Source of the DNA: Sphaerisporangium corydalis
GTDB lineage: Bacteria; Actinomycetota; Actinomycetes; Streptosporangiales; Streptosporangiaceae
Length of the DNA: 64,000 bases
NCBI RefSeq assembly: GCF_025506355.1
Contig: NZ_JANZYP010000017.1
Location: forward strand, 1-64,000
Direction of reading: 5' to 3'
Shown: positions 1 to 10,591 of the stretch, in pieces
Position numbering within the stretch: the first letter of the stretch is position 1
How the letters are laid out: every line of letters starts with the position of its first letter
Position numbers and translations under genes: made by a program
Notes under the pieces: model-generated
What the model saw: the letters and a program-made list of their open reading frames with translations, nothing else
The model's database searches: none
What the model was told of the DNA's origin: nothing

Positions 1-361
<361 letters not shown>

Positions 362-443
362 TCACGGCAGGCCACCACCTCCGGATGAGGCGGCGGTCGG
401 TCGTTCACCGGCGAAGCGGGTGCGTCGGGCCGTCTGGGGATTC

Positions 444-472
444 AGTGTGAGAAAGTCGGCGAAATGTGTCAA
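444..472 (-). promoter_or_regulatory. Predicted promoter of the GH10 xylanase gene
   Basis: Read on the minus strand, a consensus -35 TTGACA (472-467) and a -10-like CACACT (449-444) are separated by exactly 17 bases. Transcription would start near 437 and leave a leader of about 147 nt before the xylanase ATG. The surrounding 430-660 stretch is visibly richer in A/T than the coding DNA. No gene is apparent in 291-787 apart from this promoter and the elements listed next. Confidence 0.6.
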
Positions 473-481
473 GCATATGGC

Positions 482-655
482 CGATATGTTTCGTTGGAGG
501 GGATGTCAATGGCGCTGCTGACGTGCGTGTATCAGATCCGAATATCAAAAACTATCGGAGTGTCCGCTGTTGAGGCCGCGCTTCGCGCCGTTCGGAGGGT
601 CTGGATCGAAAGGTTTCGGAAACATTCGCGGCTCGCGCGGGATGAATGTTTCATC
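482..655. promoter_or_regulatory. CGAAACA-type elements upstream of the xylanase promoter
   Basis: Three related elements lie here. 482-493 reads CGAAACATATCG on the minus strand, nine bases upstream of the -35 box. 607-628 contains CGAAAGGTTTCG overlapping CGGAAACATTCG. 641-655 is the perfect inverted repeat GATGAA-TGT-TTCATC, whose minus strand contains GAAACATTC. The shared core GAAACAT recurs in the GH43 promoter at 4219-4238, and CGAAACA occurs upstream of the GH54 gene at 3926-3932. From memory, Streptomyces xylanase promoters carry CGAAA..TTTCG elements. Binding by a regulator is inference. Confidence 0.45.
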
Positions 656-787
656 GGCCGGGCCGCCTTGAGGCGCGTCGGCGCGGCCTGAGGCGGCGTA
701 CGGATTTCAGGCGCGACGATGAGTTCGGGCACGGTCGGGAGTCGGTATCGGTGAGAACTCCGTACGAACGAGAGGAAGGGTCCTGTC

Positions 788-1120
788 GTGGCGAAATTCG
801 TGACCATCGGATATGGAGACCAGGACGGCTACGACCGCACCGACGCGGCGGTACGTAACCAGGCACACGCGCATGACGCCCGTCTGGTCGAGGGCGGGGC
901 GGTCGCCGGCATCGCCGGTTCGCCTGTGCGGGTGCGCAACCACGACGCGGCCGGCGTGAGTGTGGAGAACGGTCCCTTCATGTCCTCGGCACTCCCGGTG
1001 GCCGGGTTCGGGATCATCGAAGCCGCGACCATCGAGGAGGCCGTCGAACTCGTGTCGAAGACCCCATGCGCGGTCGCGCAGGGGGTGGTCGAGGTCTGGC
1101 CGTTGCGGGAGTCGTCGTAG
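788..1120 (+). CDS. YciI-like (DGPF-type) family protein
   Basis: A 110-residue protein with the ferredoxin-like dimeric alpha/beta-barrel layout of YCII-related proteins. These small cytosolic proteins are often linked to sigma-factor or oxidative clusters and have no fixed activity. The GTG start at 788 is preceded by AGGAAGG at suitable spacing. The central GPFMSSALPVAGFGIIEAAT block (gain-of-product strand followed by helix) and the ending VEVWPLRE, matching the family's typical E-V-R-P-[IL] end, support the assignment. It stands alone; the next gene, a nitronate monooxygenase, starts about 160 bases downstream in the same direction. Confidence 0.75.
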   Translation: MAKFVTIGYGDQDGYDRTDAAVRNQAHAHDARLVEGGAVAGIAGSPVRVRNHDAAGVSVENGPFMSSALPVAGFGIIEAATIEEAVELVSKTPCAVAQGVVEVWPLRESS

Positions 1121-1278
1121 ACGGTGGCGCGTTCGTGTCGCCGGGCGGGCCAGGGAGCCGGCGGGTTCCCGTCGGAGGCGGCGTTCAGGTGGACCACGGA
1201 ACGCACCCGCCGACGGGCTCCGCGCCTGTCCGGCGGTCGTGAGGGGACGCGCTCACCCCGACGGCCCGGACATCGGCG

Positions 1279-2274
1279 ATGATGGCGATCATGGCATTCT
1301 CGACGGCGTTCACGAAGTTGTTCGGTGTGCGGTACCCGATCGCCCTGGCGCCGATGGGCGGGTCGGCCGGGGGCGCCCTGGCGGCGGCGGTGTCCCTCGG
1401 GGGAGGGCTCGGGCTGGTGGGCGGTGGCAACGGGGACCGGGAGTGGCTGGCCCGCGAGCTGCCGCTCGTCGCGGAGGGCATCGATGGTCCGGAAGGCACC
1501 GGCGGGAGGCCGTGGGGGATCGGGTTCCTGACCTGGGCGATCGATGCCGGGGCGGTCGAGCGTGCGCTGGAGTACGCCCCTCGAGCGGTGATGTTGTCCT
1601 TCGGCGACCCGAGCCCGTTCGCCGGACGCGTCCGCGAGGCCGGGGCCGCGTTGATCATCCAGGTCACCGACCTGGAGGAGGCCAGGCGGGCGGTGGACCT
1701 GGGCGCCGACGTCATCGTGGCGCAGGGGACCGAGAGCGGTGGGCACGGCGCCCGGCGCGGACGGTCCACGTTGCCGTTCGTGCCGGTGGTAGTGGACCTG
1801 GCGGCACCGGTGCCGGTGCTGGCGGCCGGCGGGATCGCCGACGGCCGCGGCCTGGCCGCCGCCCTAGCCCTGGGGGCCGCAGGGGCGCTCATCGGCACCC
1901 GCTTCCAGGCCACGACCGAGGCACTGGTCGCCCCCTCGGTCGCCAGGGCGATCGTCGAGGGACGCGGGGAAGGCACAGAGCGCAGCAACGTGCTCGACAT
2001 CGCCCGAGGCTCGCCGTGGCCGGCGAAGTACACCGCCCGCACCCTCGGCCACCCCTTCCTTGATCGATGGCGCGGCCGGGAGGCGGAACTCGCGGACGAC
2101 GCCCAGGCCAAGCAGGCCTACCAGGACGGGGTGGCACGAGGCGAGCTGCCCGCACTGCCGGTGTGGGCCGGGGAGGCCGTCGATCTCATCAACGACCTCC
2201 CCTCCGCGGCCGATCTCGTCGGGACCCTCGCCGCGCAGGCCGAGGACGCGCTGGCCCGGGCGGGAAAGGGCTGA
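1279..2274 (+). CDS. Nitronate monooxygenase family flavoprotein
   Basis: FMN-dependent TIM-barrel enzyme expected to oxidise alkyl nitronates such as propionate 3-nitronate to the oxo-acid and nitrite. The family features are present: N-terminal YPIALAPMGG flavin-binding strand, GTESGGHG phosphate-side loop, VLAAGGIADGRG and ALGAAGALIGTRF in the C-terminal half of the barrel. At 331 residues it has the usual length. The GTESGGHG loop contains the conserved histidine of the family. No good ribosome site precedes the ATG pair at 1279/1282; the ATG at 1291 (MAFSTAFTKLFGV) is an equally plausible start. It ends 13 bases before the convergent GH54 gene. Confidence 0.88.
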   Translation: MMAIMAFSTAFTKLFGVRYPIALAPMGGSAGGALAAAVSLGGGLGLVGGGNGDREWLARELPLVAEGIDGPEGTGGRPWGIGFLTWAIDAGAVERALEYAPRAVMLSFGDPSPFAGRVREAGAALIIQVTDLEEARRAVDLGADVIVAQGTESGGHGARRGRSTLPFVPVVVDLAAPVPVLAAGGIADGRGLAAALALGAAGALIGTRFQATTEALVAPSVARAIVEGRGEGTERSNVLDIARGSPWPAKYTARTLGHPFLDRWRGREAELADDAQAKQAYQDGVARGELPALPVWAGEAVDLINDLPSAADLVGTLAAQAEDALARAGKG

Positions 2275-2287
2275 CCCGGGCCCGTCC

Positions 2288-3781
2288 CTACGGTGCGATC
2301 GACCAGAGCTGGCAGGTGTTGTTCAGCCACATCCACAGTCGCGCCGGGGTGCCGTTGGCCGTCCCGCAGTTCTCGTCGTCGAGCACCATGCCGCTGTTCT
2401 CGACCACGAGCTCGTACCGGCCGTTGCCGGCGGGGATGACCGCCCACTGCTGGCAGGTGTTGCCGAGCGGCTGCCACAGGTTGACGGCCGTGCCCAGCGC
2501 CAGCCCGCAGTTGACCGCGTCGAGCACCTTGCCCGCGTTGACGTTGGTGATCGTCCACTTATTGGCACCGACGCTGGTGAAGCGCCACTGCTGGCAGGTG
2601 TTGCCGAGCGCCTGCCACTGGTCGATCTGCGTGCCGTTCGCCGTGCCGCAGTTGACGGCGTCCAGGACCTTGCCGCTCGTGAGGTTCGTGAGCCGGTAGG
2701 TCGCACCGTTCACCGGGAAGGTGACGCTCTTGCCGTAGCCGACGGAGACGACGTTCGCCTGCACGGCGTTCTCGGTGGCGTCGCTCGGATAGCCGCTGGT
2801 CATGACGCCTTCGAAGAACGAGCCGACCGAGCCGTTGCTGTTGTCGCCGCCGATGCCGAGGATGATCGCGCCCTGCTTGGTCATCGGCCGGTAGCCCGCC
2901 TGGGTCGGCAGCGCCCCGTTGTACCGCGTCGCCAGGCCGCCGGACTGCGCGTTCCCGTCCTTGATGGCGTACGTGGAGGTGCCGTTGTTCTTCAGCGTCG
3001 CCGTCACGAACGCGGAGTTCCGGCCGGTGTTCGCGGTCCAGGAGCCGTTGCCGCCGGCGAACAGCCCGTTCTCGAGGTCCGCCGCGACGCGCGGCCCGCC
3101 CGCGCACGGGGAGAACCAGCACAGCGTGCCGAAGTAGATCGCGTCCATGTCACCGTTGCCGGTGTCCATGTTGTTGGTCTCGGCGTTGCCGTAGTCGAAG
3201 CAGCACCGGTCGTTGACGTGCGTGCCCTCGGTCACCATGTACATGCCCTCGGGCTGGCTGCCGGTGGCGATGCCGTTCGTCGAGTTGTCGCGGTAGCCGT
3301 TGCCCGCGGAGATGTAGACGCCGTAGACCTTGTGGCCACCCGCCGTCACGGGCAGCGCCGCCGCGTTCGAGCCCTGGTCGGCGGTGGGATTGGCGCCGCC
3401 GCCAGGAGCGATGGTGAGGTCGTTGTGGTGCGACGTCTGGTCGTAGATGCGGACGATCGTGCAGTACGTGCCCGAGCAGAAGGAGTCCTGGGTCGCGGCG
3501 TTCGCGTACCCTCCGGCGCTGAGCACGCCGATGGTGGTCGTGGCACCGTCGGACCAGCGCCGCACCTGGTAGAGCGACCCGTTGTAGGAGCCGAAGAGGG
3601 CACGGGTGGTGCTGTGGGCGGCGACGCACGGCGTGCCGCCGTTCGCGTAGATGTCGCAGGACAACGTGCCGGCCGCCTGCGCCGTGCCCTGGGCGGCGAC
3701 CAGCGCCGTGGCGACGAGCGCCGCGAAGGAGGCGACGGTGAGGGCCGTCCGCCGCCAACGGCGCAGAGACCAGAAACCCAT
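2288..3781 (-). CDS. GH54 alpha-L-arabinofuranosidase with C-terminal CBM13
   Basis: Secreted enzyme that removes arabinofuranosyl side chains from arabinoxylan or arabinogalactan. The chosen ATG (3781) follows GAAAGG; an upstream GTG in frame would spoil the signal peptide, which runs to about AQA-AG at residue 37. The catalytic domain spans roughly 38-350. It shows the vicinal cysteine pair C193-C194 of family 54, a likely nucleophile E201 (FDYGNAETN) and a likely acid/base D313 (GIGGDNS), by analogy with Aspergillus AbfB. In place of the usual AbfB module there is a ricin-type beta-trefoil (about 355-497) with three Q-x-W ends: CQQWRF, CQQWAV, CQLWSI. Two LacI-type operators lie upstream. 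Confidence 0.93.
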   Translation of the reverse strand: MGFWSLRRWRRTALTVASFAALVATALVAAQGTAQAAGTLSCDIYANGGTPCVAAHSTTRALFGSYNGSLYQVRRWSDGATTTIGVLSAGGYANAATQDSFCSGTYCTIVRIYDQTSHHNDLTIAPGGGANPTADQGSNAAALPVTAGGHKVYGVYISAGNGYRDNSTNGIATGSQPEGMYMVTEGTHVNDRCCFDYGNAETNNMDTGNGDMDAIYFGTLCWFSPCAGGPRVAADLENGLFAGGNGSWTANTGRNSAFVTATLKNNGTSTYAIKDGNAQSGGLATRYNGALPTQAGYRPMTKQGAIILGIGGDNSNGSVGSFFEGVMTSGYPSDATENAVQANVVSVGYGKSVTFPVNGATYRLTNLTSGKVLDAVNCGTANGTQIDQWQALGNTCQQWRFTSVGANKWTITNVNAGKVLDAVNCGLALGTAVNLWQPLGNTCQQWAVIPAGNGRYELVVENSGMVLDDENCGTANGTPARLWMWLNNTCQLWSIAP

Positions 3782-3846
3782 GGTGTGCCTTTCGTATGCG
3801 GGCGAGGCAGCGCGGTGCCCGGCGGTGACCATCGGGAGAGGTGATT

Positions 3847-3895
3847 TGTTAGCGCTATCACTTGTTTCTGGGGCTAATTTTTGTTAGCGCTAACA
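3847..3895. promoter_or_regulatory. Pair of LacI-type operators upstream of GH54
   Basis: 3882-3895 is a perfect 14-base palindrome TGTTAGCGCTAACA, and 3847-3860 is TGTTAGCGCTATCA with one mismatch in the repeat. The centres are 35 bp apart and lie 72 and 107 bp upstream of the GH54 start codon, where they would cover its promoter. The central AGCGCT is typical of LacI-family operators for carbohydrate genes. No LacI gene is adjacent. The only one in the window (54219-55220) fits the different TGTG..CACA sites at 58.4 kb better. Confidence 0.7.
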
Positions 3896-3925
3896 CAAAT
3901 GTCGTACTCGTGTTTCTGCCCGCTG

Positions 3926-3932
3926 TGTTTCG
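3926..3932 (-). promoter_or_regulatory. CGAAACA element upstream of GH54
   Basis: The minus strand reads CGAAACA here, about 145 bases upstream of the GH54 start, in the same orientation as the gene. It matches the core of the elements near the GH10 and GH43 genes. A 7-mer on its own is weak evidence; it counts only as part of that set. The rest of 3896-4180 shows no gene. Confidence 0.25.
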
Positions 3933-4182
3933 ACCAAAGTGTTATCAACGACGCTGCGGCTGTCAATACCCGGATAAGATCGACTTGTTCTCCTGCCGGA
4001 CATGGCGACAGGGGGACCCGCCCGCCGGGTGAAGCGTCCAAGCCGGCCGCCCAGCGGTGAAAAGTTCATCGCCCGCCACCGTTCCGGCACCGGGCGCCGC
4101 ACGGGCCGCCGCACATGAGATGCCATTACTCATCCTGGTGCGCGGCATTGACGATATCTCCGCCACCCGTTCGCGGAAGGTG

Positions 4183-4238
4183 TTGACGATCCCATTCATA
4201 ACGCCTACGTTGACGTCGCGAAACATTGAGCCGTTTCG
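4183..4238 (+). promoter_or_regulatory. Promoter and overlapping operator of the GH43 gene
   Basis: TTGACG (4183-4188) and TACGTT (4206-4211) are 17 bases apart, a good sigma70-like pair. Transcription would start near 4218. Directly at that point lies an inverted repeat CGAAAC-N8-GTTTCG (4219-4238) that contains CGAAACATT, the element also seen upstream of the xylanase. An operator at the start site suggests repression. The leader would be about 168 nt long, close to the 147 nt predicted for the xylanase mRNA. Nothing else was recognised in 4239-4385. Confidence 0.5.
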
Positions 4239-4286
4239 AGTCCGCTCACGCGCGGCGTAGTCGCTCAGGTCCATCAGCGCACCTGA

Positions 4287-5759
<1,473 letters not shown>

Positions 5760-5812
5760 GCACGGCCGGGTCCGCGGTGATCCCCGTCCCATCGACGTGA
5801 AGGGCAATGAGG

Positions 5813-7246
5813 ATGAAACGACTCCGGCGGGCGGCCGCCGCCCTCCTGGTCGCGGTCGCCGCGGTCGCGTGGAACGTGGCCGGCCCCACCCCGGCGCTCG
5901 CCGCGACCAGCGACTTCCGTGGCGTCAACTGGGCCGACGAACGTGACAACTTCGTCGACGGCACGCTGGTCCTGGGCGGGCTGAGCACGTCGGACGGTTA
6001 TGCGACGACGCAGGCGAAGGCGGACCGCATCCTGTCCGGTTTCCAGGGCAACCTCGGCGCCAACACCGTCCGGTTCCCGGTCAACTACCCCACCGTGTCC
6101 GGGTCGTACTGGAACTCCTACACCGGCGCCATCGACATGGCGGTCGGCAAGGGCATGAAGGTCGTCCTGAGCTACTGGGAGAGCGCCGCCTCCCGCAACG
6201 GGTCGGTGGACGACCTCTCCCAGTTCTGGTCGATGTGGCAGACCATCGTCGGCAGGTACGGCGGCACCGGCCTGGTGTACTTCGAGCCGATGAACGAGCC
6301 GTACGCTTACAGCGACGCGGACTGGAAGAACCTCGCCGCCGAGTGGCTGAGCAGGTACCCGGGCGTGCCACGGGGCAGGATCATCGTCAGCGGCGCCGGC
6401 TACAACCAGCGGCTCATCACGATCGGAAGCGACGGCCGTTTCGACGGCACCCTGATCTCCCGGCACATCTACCAGTTCTTCGACACCGGCCGGACCACCG
6501 AGGCCTCCTGGCGCGAGGCGCTGCGCACCAGCGTGGGCGGCTACGCCGGTCGTGTCGTGATCACCGAGTGGGGCGCGCCCATGACCGACGGGCGTGACTA
6601 CGGCGCCCCCGCCGGAAGTGACGGCTTCGTCGCGTTCATCCGCGGCGTGGCAGCCGAGGCGCGCGCGCTCCAGATCGGCACCGTCTACTGGCCCGGCGTC
6701 CGGCCCAACGACCACTACCGCATGCAGACCATCAACGGCAGCGGGACCGACCTCACCCTCTCCACCACGAGCGCGTCCGGCCGCGACCAGCTGCGGTACT
6801 CGTGGGGGTTCGACGGCGGCAACCCGACGCCGTACCACCGGATCACCGCCCGGCACAGCGGGAAGGTCATGGATGTGGTCGGCGCGTCCACGGCGGACAG
6901 CGCCGAGGTCAAGCAGTATCCGTGGAACGGCGGCGGCAACCAGAAGTGGCAGTTCGCCGACAACGGCGGCGGCTACTACCGGCTGATCAACCAGAACAGC
7001 GGCAAGTGCCTGGACGTGGCCGGCGCCTCCACCGCCGACGGCGCGAACATCGTGCAGTACACCTGCGGCTCCGGCACCAACCAGCAGTGGCAGTGGGTCG
7101 CCACCGGCGGCTACTTCCAGCTCAGGGCCCGCCACAGCGGCAAGTGCCTGGACGTCGTGGCGGCGAGCACCGCCGACGGGGCCGACATCCACCAGTACAC
7201 CTGCGGCACCGGCACCAACCAGCAATGGTCGCGCACCCAGTCCTGA
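5813..7246 (+). CDS. GH5 family glycoside hydrolase with CBM13, specificity unknown
   Basis: Secreted (beta/alpha)8 glycosidase. The ATG at 5813 has AAGGG eight bases upstream; the ATG at 5807 would be only two bases away. The signal peptide ends near ALA-ATS. GH5 catalytic residues are visible: acid/base E162 in FEPMNEPY and nucleophile E252 in ITEWGAP, with RFPVNYPT and SRHIYQFFD supplying the conserved Arg and His. A trefoil CBM13 (about 340-477) has three QxW repeats and CLDVAGAST-type sites. It lies 53 bases behind the GH43 gene, probably in the same transcript, so an arabinogalactan or arabinoxylan substrate is likely. The subfamily could not be assigned by eye. Confidence 0.85.
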   Translation: MKRLRRAAAALLVAVAAVAWNVAGPTPALAATSDFRGVNWADERDNFVDGTLVLGGLSTSDGYATTQAKADRILSGFQGNLGANTVRFPVNYPTVSGSYWNSYTGAIDMAVGKGMKVVLSYWESAASRNGSVDDLSQFWSMWQTIVGRYGGTGLVYFEPMNEPYAYSDADWKNLAAEWLSRYPGVPRGRIIVSGAGYNQRLITIGSDGRFDGTLISRHIYQFFDTGRTTEASWREALRTSVGGYAGRVVITEWGAPMTDGRDYGAPAGSDGFVAFIRGVAAEARALQIGTVYWPGVRPNDHYRMQTINGSGTDLTLSTTSASGRDQLRYSWGFDGGNPTPYHRITARHSGKVMDVVGASTADSAEVKQYPWNGGGNQKWQFADNGGGYYRLINQNSGKCLDVAGASTADGANIVQYTCGSGTNQQWQWVATGGYFQLRARHSGKCLDVVAASTADGADIHQYTCGTGTNQQWSRTQS

Positions 7247-7280
7247 ACCCAGGAAAGGGCCGCCCGCCGCCGGCGTGGCC

Positions 7281-9971
7281 TCAGGTTCCGAGTCCGGAAT
7301 GGTTCCTGAGCTGCCGGCGGGAGCTGATGCCGAGCTTGCGGAAGATGTTGCGCAGGTGGGCGTCGACGGTGCGCGGGCTCAGGAACAGCCGGGCGGCGAC
7401 CTCGTTGGAGGTGGCACCGGTGGCGACCAGCCGGGCGATGGACGTCTCCTGCTTCGTGAGCCGGTCGTAGGAGTCGCCGGACCGGCTGCGGGCCGTCTCG
7501 CCGGTGGCGCGCAGCTCGTCGGCGGCGCGCCGGGCGAACGCCTCGATCCCGGCCCCCGACAGCAGTTCGTGGGCGGCCCGCAGGTGCGGGCGGCAGTCCC
7601 GCCGGCGGCCCTCGCGCCGTAGCCATTCCCCGTACAGGAGGTGGGCCCGGGCCCGGTACAGGACCAGCGGGGTCTCGCCGAGGCGCGCGACGGCCTCCTG
7701 GTAGTGGTCCTCGACCCCGGTGACCAGCCCCCGCGCGTACGCCGCGACGCCCAGGCCGGTGGCGGTGGCGGTGGCCTCCGCGCGTTCGGTCAGCGATGCC
7801 AGGGCGGTGGCGGCGGCGCCGGGCTCGCCACAGCGGACGGCCGCCTCCACCAGCTCGGGCAGGGCGGCGCCGGCGAGGAACAGGTCGCCGTGCGCGACGG
7901 CCTGCCGGGCCGCGGCCAGCGCGGCGGGGTGATCGGTCAGGCCGTTGCGCAGCACGGCCGCCGCCCAGTGCACGTTCGCGATCAGGTGTCCCGCGCCGCT
8001 TTCCGCCGCGGTCGCCGTGGCCGTCCTGAACAGCTCGGCCGCCTCCGTGGGGCGGCCCCGCACCGCGGCCAGGTGCAGCCGGGGATACAGCACGGCGGGC
8101 CCGCCGATCGCGTCGGCGATCGCCTCCTCCTCGGCGACCGCCACGAGCGCCTTCTCCAGGTCGCCGGTCAGCGCGGCGATGGACGCCGTCTGGGCGAGGC
8201 CGAGGCGCAGCACGAGGGGCGAGCCCGACGCGCGACCGGTCTTCATCAGCCACTCGGCGATCGCCGCGTGGGTGTGCGGGTCCCACAGTTCGCTCGCGAG
8301 CACGCTGGCCAGGGCCGGGCGCCGCGTCCACATCGGGTCGTCGCCGTCGTGGAGCAGTTCCCTGAGCAGGGGGATCGCGGCCCGGTGCCCGTCCGTGGCC
8401 AGCAGGACCAGGGCGTCCAGCAGGTCGGGGGAGCGTGACGCCGGCGCGGTGGACCGGGCCTCGGCCAGGACCGTGTCCATCACGCCGCTGGCCCGGCCGA
8501 CGACCAGGCTCATCTCGAGCGCGTCCAGGAAGATCTCGCGCGACCGGTCCGGGTCCAGGACCGCGAGCCGCCGCGCGGCGCGCAGCATGAACATCGGGCC
8601 GTCGCCGTCGTTGTGCCGGACGAACGCGATCCGGCCCCTGAGCAGGTCGACCCGGGCGTGCCGGGGTTCGTCCAGCGCCATGTGCTCGACGGTCGTGAGC
8701 AGCCGCGCCGCGGTGTCGGTGGCACCCGCGTCGAGATGGGCCCGCACCGCCGTGAGGGTCCGTTCGATCCGCACCGAGACGTCCAGCGTCAACGCCGCCG
8801 CCCGTTCGGCGAAGGCCGCCGCGGCCGACACCCCTCCGCGCGTCTGGGCCCGTGACGCGCAGCGCTCCAGCTCGTCGGCGACGTCGTCGTCGGGTCCCGC
8901 GCAGGCCTGGGCACGGTGCCAGGCCCGCCGGTCGGGGTCCACGACCGGATCGGTGACCTCGGCGAGCACCCGGTGGGCGGTGTGGCGCTCACCCGGCTCC
9001 GCCGCCCGGTAGACCGCCGACCGGGCAAGCGGGTGGCAGAAGCGGACGCGGGCGGCGAACTCGACCAGCCCGGTGGCGGCCGCGGCGGCGCCGGCCGTCG
9101 CCACGTCGATGTCCAGGCGCCGCGCGGCGGCCCACAGCAGGCCGGGGTCGCCGGTCGGGTCGGCGCTCGCGATGGTCATCAGCGACCGGGCTCCTGCGGG
9201 CAGGCCGGCCAGCCGGGCCTGGAAGCCGTGCTCGACGCGGGTCGGCACCGCCGGGGTGTCCGGCGGGACGAAGCCACCGGCCCGGGGCAGTTCGAGCAGC
9301 GCCAGCGGGTTCCCCCGGGCCTCGGCGATGATCCGGTCGCGCACCTGCTCGTCGAGCGTGAGGTGGCTCTCGGTCAGCAACGCCCGTGCGTCCACGTCGC
9401 GCAACCCGCCGAGGAGCAGGCCCGGCAGCGCGTCCAGTTCGCTCGCGGCGCCGGGCGACCGGACGGCGAACACCATGCCCACCGGTTCGGCGCCGATCCG
9501 CCGGGCGACGAAGGCCAGCGCCGTCAGCGAGGCGGCGTCCAGCCACTGCGCGTCGTCGACCAGGCACATCAGCGGGCCCTCGCGGGCGGCGGCCGACAGC
9601 AGGTCCAGTGTCGCCAGGCCGGCCCTGAACAGGTCCGGCGTACCGTCGGCCAGCCCGAACGCGACCTGGAGCGCCTCGCGGTGCCGGACCGGCAGTTCGG
9701 CGAGACGGCCCATCATCGGCAGGCACAGCTGATGCAGGACGGCGAACGGCAGCTCCGCCTCGAACTGCGCCCCCGACACCTCGACCGGCCGCAGGTCCGG
9801 CGCGGCCCGCCGGGCGTGGTCCAGCAGGGCGCTCTTGCCGATGCCCGCTTCGCCGCGCAGGACCAGCGCCTCGCCCCGGCCCGCGCGCGCGGCCTCGGTC
9901 ACCTCACCGACGCGCCGTAGCTCGTCCCGCCGGCCGAGGAGCCGATCGGGGAGCCGCGCCGGCGTGGACAT
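7281..9971 (-). CDS. LuxR-family transcriptional regulator of the LAL type
   Basis: A cytosolic ATP-dependent regulator of 896 residues. An N-terminal AAA/STAND ATPase has Walker A GEAGIGKSALL and Walker B-like LMCLVDDAQWLD. A long TPR-like middle follows, and a C-terminal LuxR helix-turn-helix (LTKQETSIARLVATGATSNEVA, then RTVDAHLRNIFRKLG) completes it. Such regulators usually activate nearby catabolic or secondary-metabolite genes after binding an inducer. It is convergent with the GH5 gene (34 bases apart), so it could serve the glycosidase locus, but nothing in the sequence proves that. No clear ribosome site precedes the ATG; a -10-like TAACGT ends six bases before it, so a leaderless mRNA is possible. 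Confidence 0.92.
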   Translation of the reverse strand: MSTPARLPDRLLGRRDELRRVGEVTEAARAGRGEALVLRGEAGIGKSALLDHARRAAPDLRPVEVSGAQFEAELPFAVLHQLCLPMMGRLAELPVRHREALQVAFGLADGTPDLFRAGLATLDLLSAAAREGPLMCLVDDAQWLDAASLTALAFVARRIGAEPVGMVFAVRSPGAASELDALPGLLLGGLRDVDARALLTESHLTLDEQVRDRIIAEARGNPLALLELPRAGGFVPPDTPAVPTRVEHGFQARLAGLPAGARSLMTIASADPTGDPGLLWAAARRLDIDVATAGAAAAATGLVEFAARVRFCHPLARSAVYRAAEPGERHTAHRVLAEVTDPVVDPDRRAWHRAQACAGPDDDVADELERCASRAQTRGGVSAAAAFAERAAALTLDVSVRIERTLTAVRAHLDAGATDTAARLLTTVEHMALDEPRHARVDLLRGRIAFVRHNDGDGPMFMLRAARRLAVLDPDRSREIFLDALEMSLVVGRASGVMDTVLAEARSTAPASRSPDLLDALVLLATDGHRAAIPLLRELLHDGDDPMWTRRPALASVLASELWDPHTHAAIAEWLMKTGRASGSPLVLRLGLAQTASIAALTGDLEKALVAVAEEEAIADAIGGPAVLYPRLHLAAVRGRPTEAAELFRTATATAAESGAGHLIANVHWAAAVLRNGLTDHPAALAAARQAVAHGDLFLAGAALPELVEAAVRCGEPGAAATALASLTERAEATATATGLGVAAYARGLVTGVEDHYQEAVARLGETPLVLYRARAHLLYGEWLRREGRRRDCRPHLRAAHELLSGAGIEAFARRAADELRATGETARSRSGDSYDRLTKQETSIARLVATGATSNEVAARLFLSPRTVDAHLRNIFRKLGISSRRQLRNHSGLGT

Positions 9972-10095
9972 AGGCGAACGTTAGCCGATCACGCCGGAGT
10001 AGGTGATTCTCACCGACGCGAGCGATCGGGCCCTGGTGCGAACGTGAAGGCCAGCACAGCAGGGTACGAGCCGCCATCGACGCAGGAGATCACCG

Positions 10096-10515
10096 ATGAC
10101 CATCATGGACGCCCCACTCGCCGGCGGGACCGCTCGCCGGCTCGACCTGATCGGGCGGGGACTGCTCGCCATCGCCTCGGTCGCCACCGTCGGCGCGTTC
10201 GTCGAGGGCTGCACGGTCGTGGCCGCCGCCGGCGACGACCGGATCTGGGTGGACTTCTGGCGCACGACCGCCTACCTGGTCTTCGCGGGACTGTTCGCCA
10301 TGCTCGCCCTGGCGCCGCGGACGCGCTGGGGGGTGTGGGAGCTGGTCTTCGTCCAGAAGGTCTCGCTCGTGGTCTTCGGCGCGCTGGTCGGCGACGTCAA
10401 CGAGGCATCCCGGGCCACCCTGGTCGATCTCGGTTTGGTGGTCGTCCTCGCGGTGTCCTACCCGCTGTGCCGCGGCTGGTACACCTGGCGGTCGAGGGCG
10501 GTCGCGCCTGAGTGA
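10096..10515 (+). CDS. Small integral membrane protein, unknown function
   Basis: A 139-residue protein with four likely membrane segments: about 20-42, 54-72, 84-101 and 108-125. The first is followed by GCTVVAAAGDDR. The ATG has GGAGAT six bases upstream. It resembles uncharacterised actinobacterial membrane proteins, and I recognise no catalytic or transport motif. It is divergent from the LAL regulator; a 13-base inverted repeat GGTGA-TTC-TCACC at 10002-10014 lies between the two and could be an operator. It may therefore be a target of that regulator (inference). Confidence 0.7.
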   Translation: MTIMDAPLAGGTARRLDLIGRGLLAIASVATVGAFVEGCTVVAAAGDDRIWVDFWRTTAYLVFAGLFAMLALAPRTRWGVWELVFVQKVSLVVFGALVGDVNEASRATLVDLGLVVVLAVSYPLCRGWYTWRSRAVAPE

Positions 10516-10591
10516 GGTCACGCCGAAGGGCCGGCGAGCGGGCCCGGACCGTCAGGTGAGGGTCTGCCTGGAGAGTGGCACGCGTCGCAGG

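Noticed and set aside
2060-3844. 594-codon plus-strand open frame over the GH54 gene
   Set aside because: Valine/Arg/Gly-rich without motifs, and it also overlaps the end of the nitronate monooxygenase gene. GH54 on the minus strand is certain.
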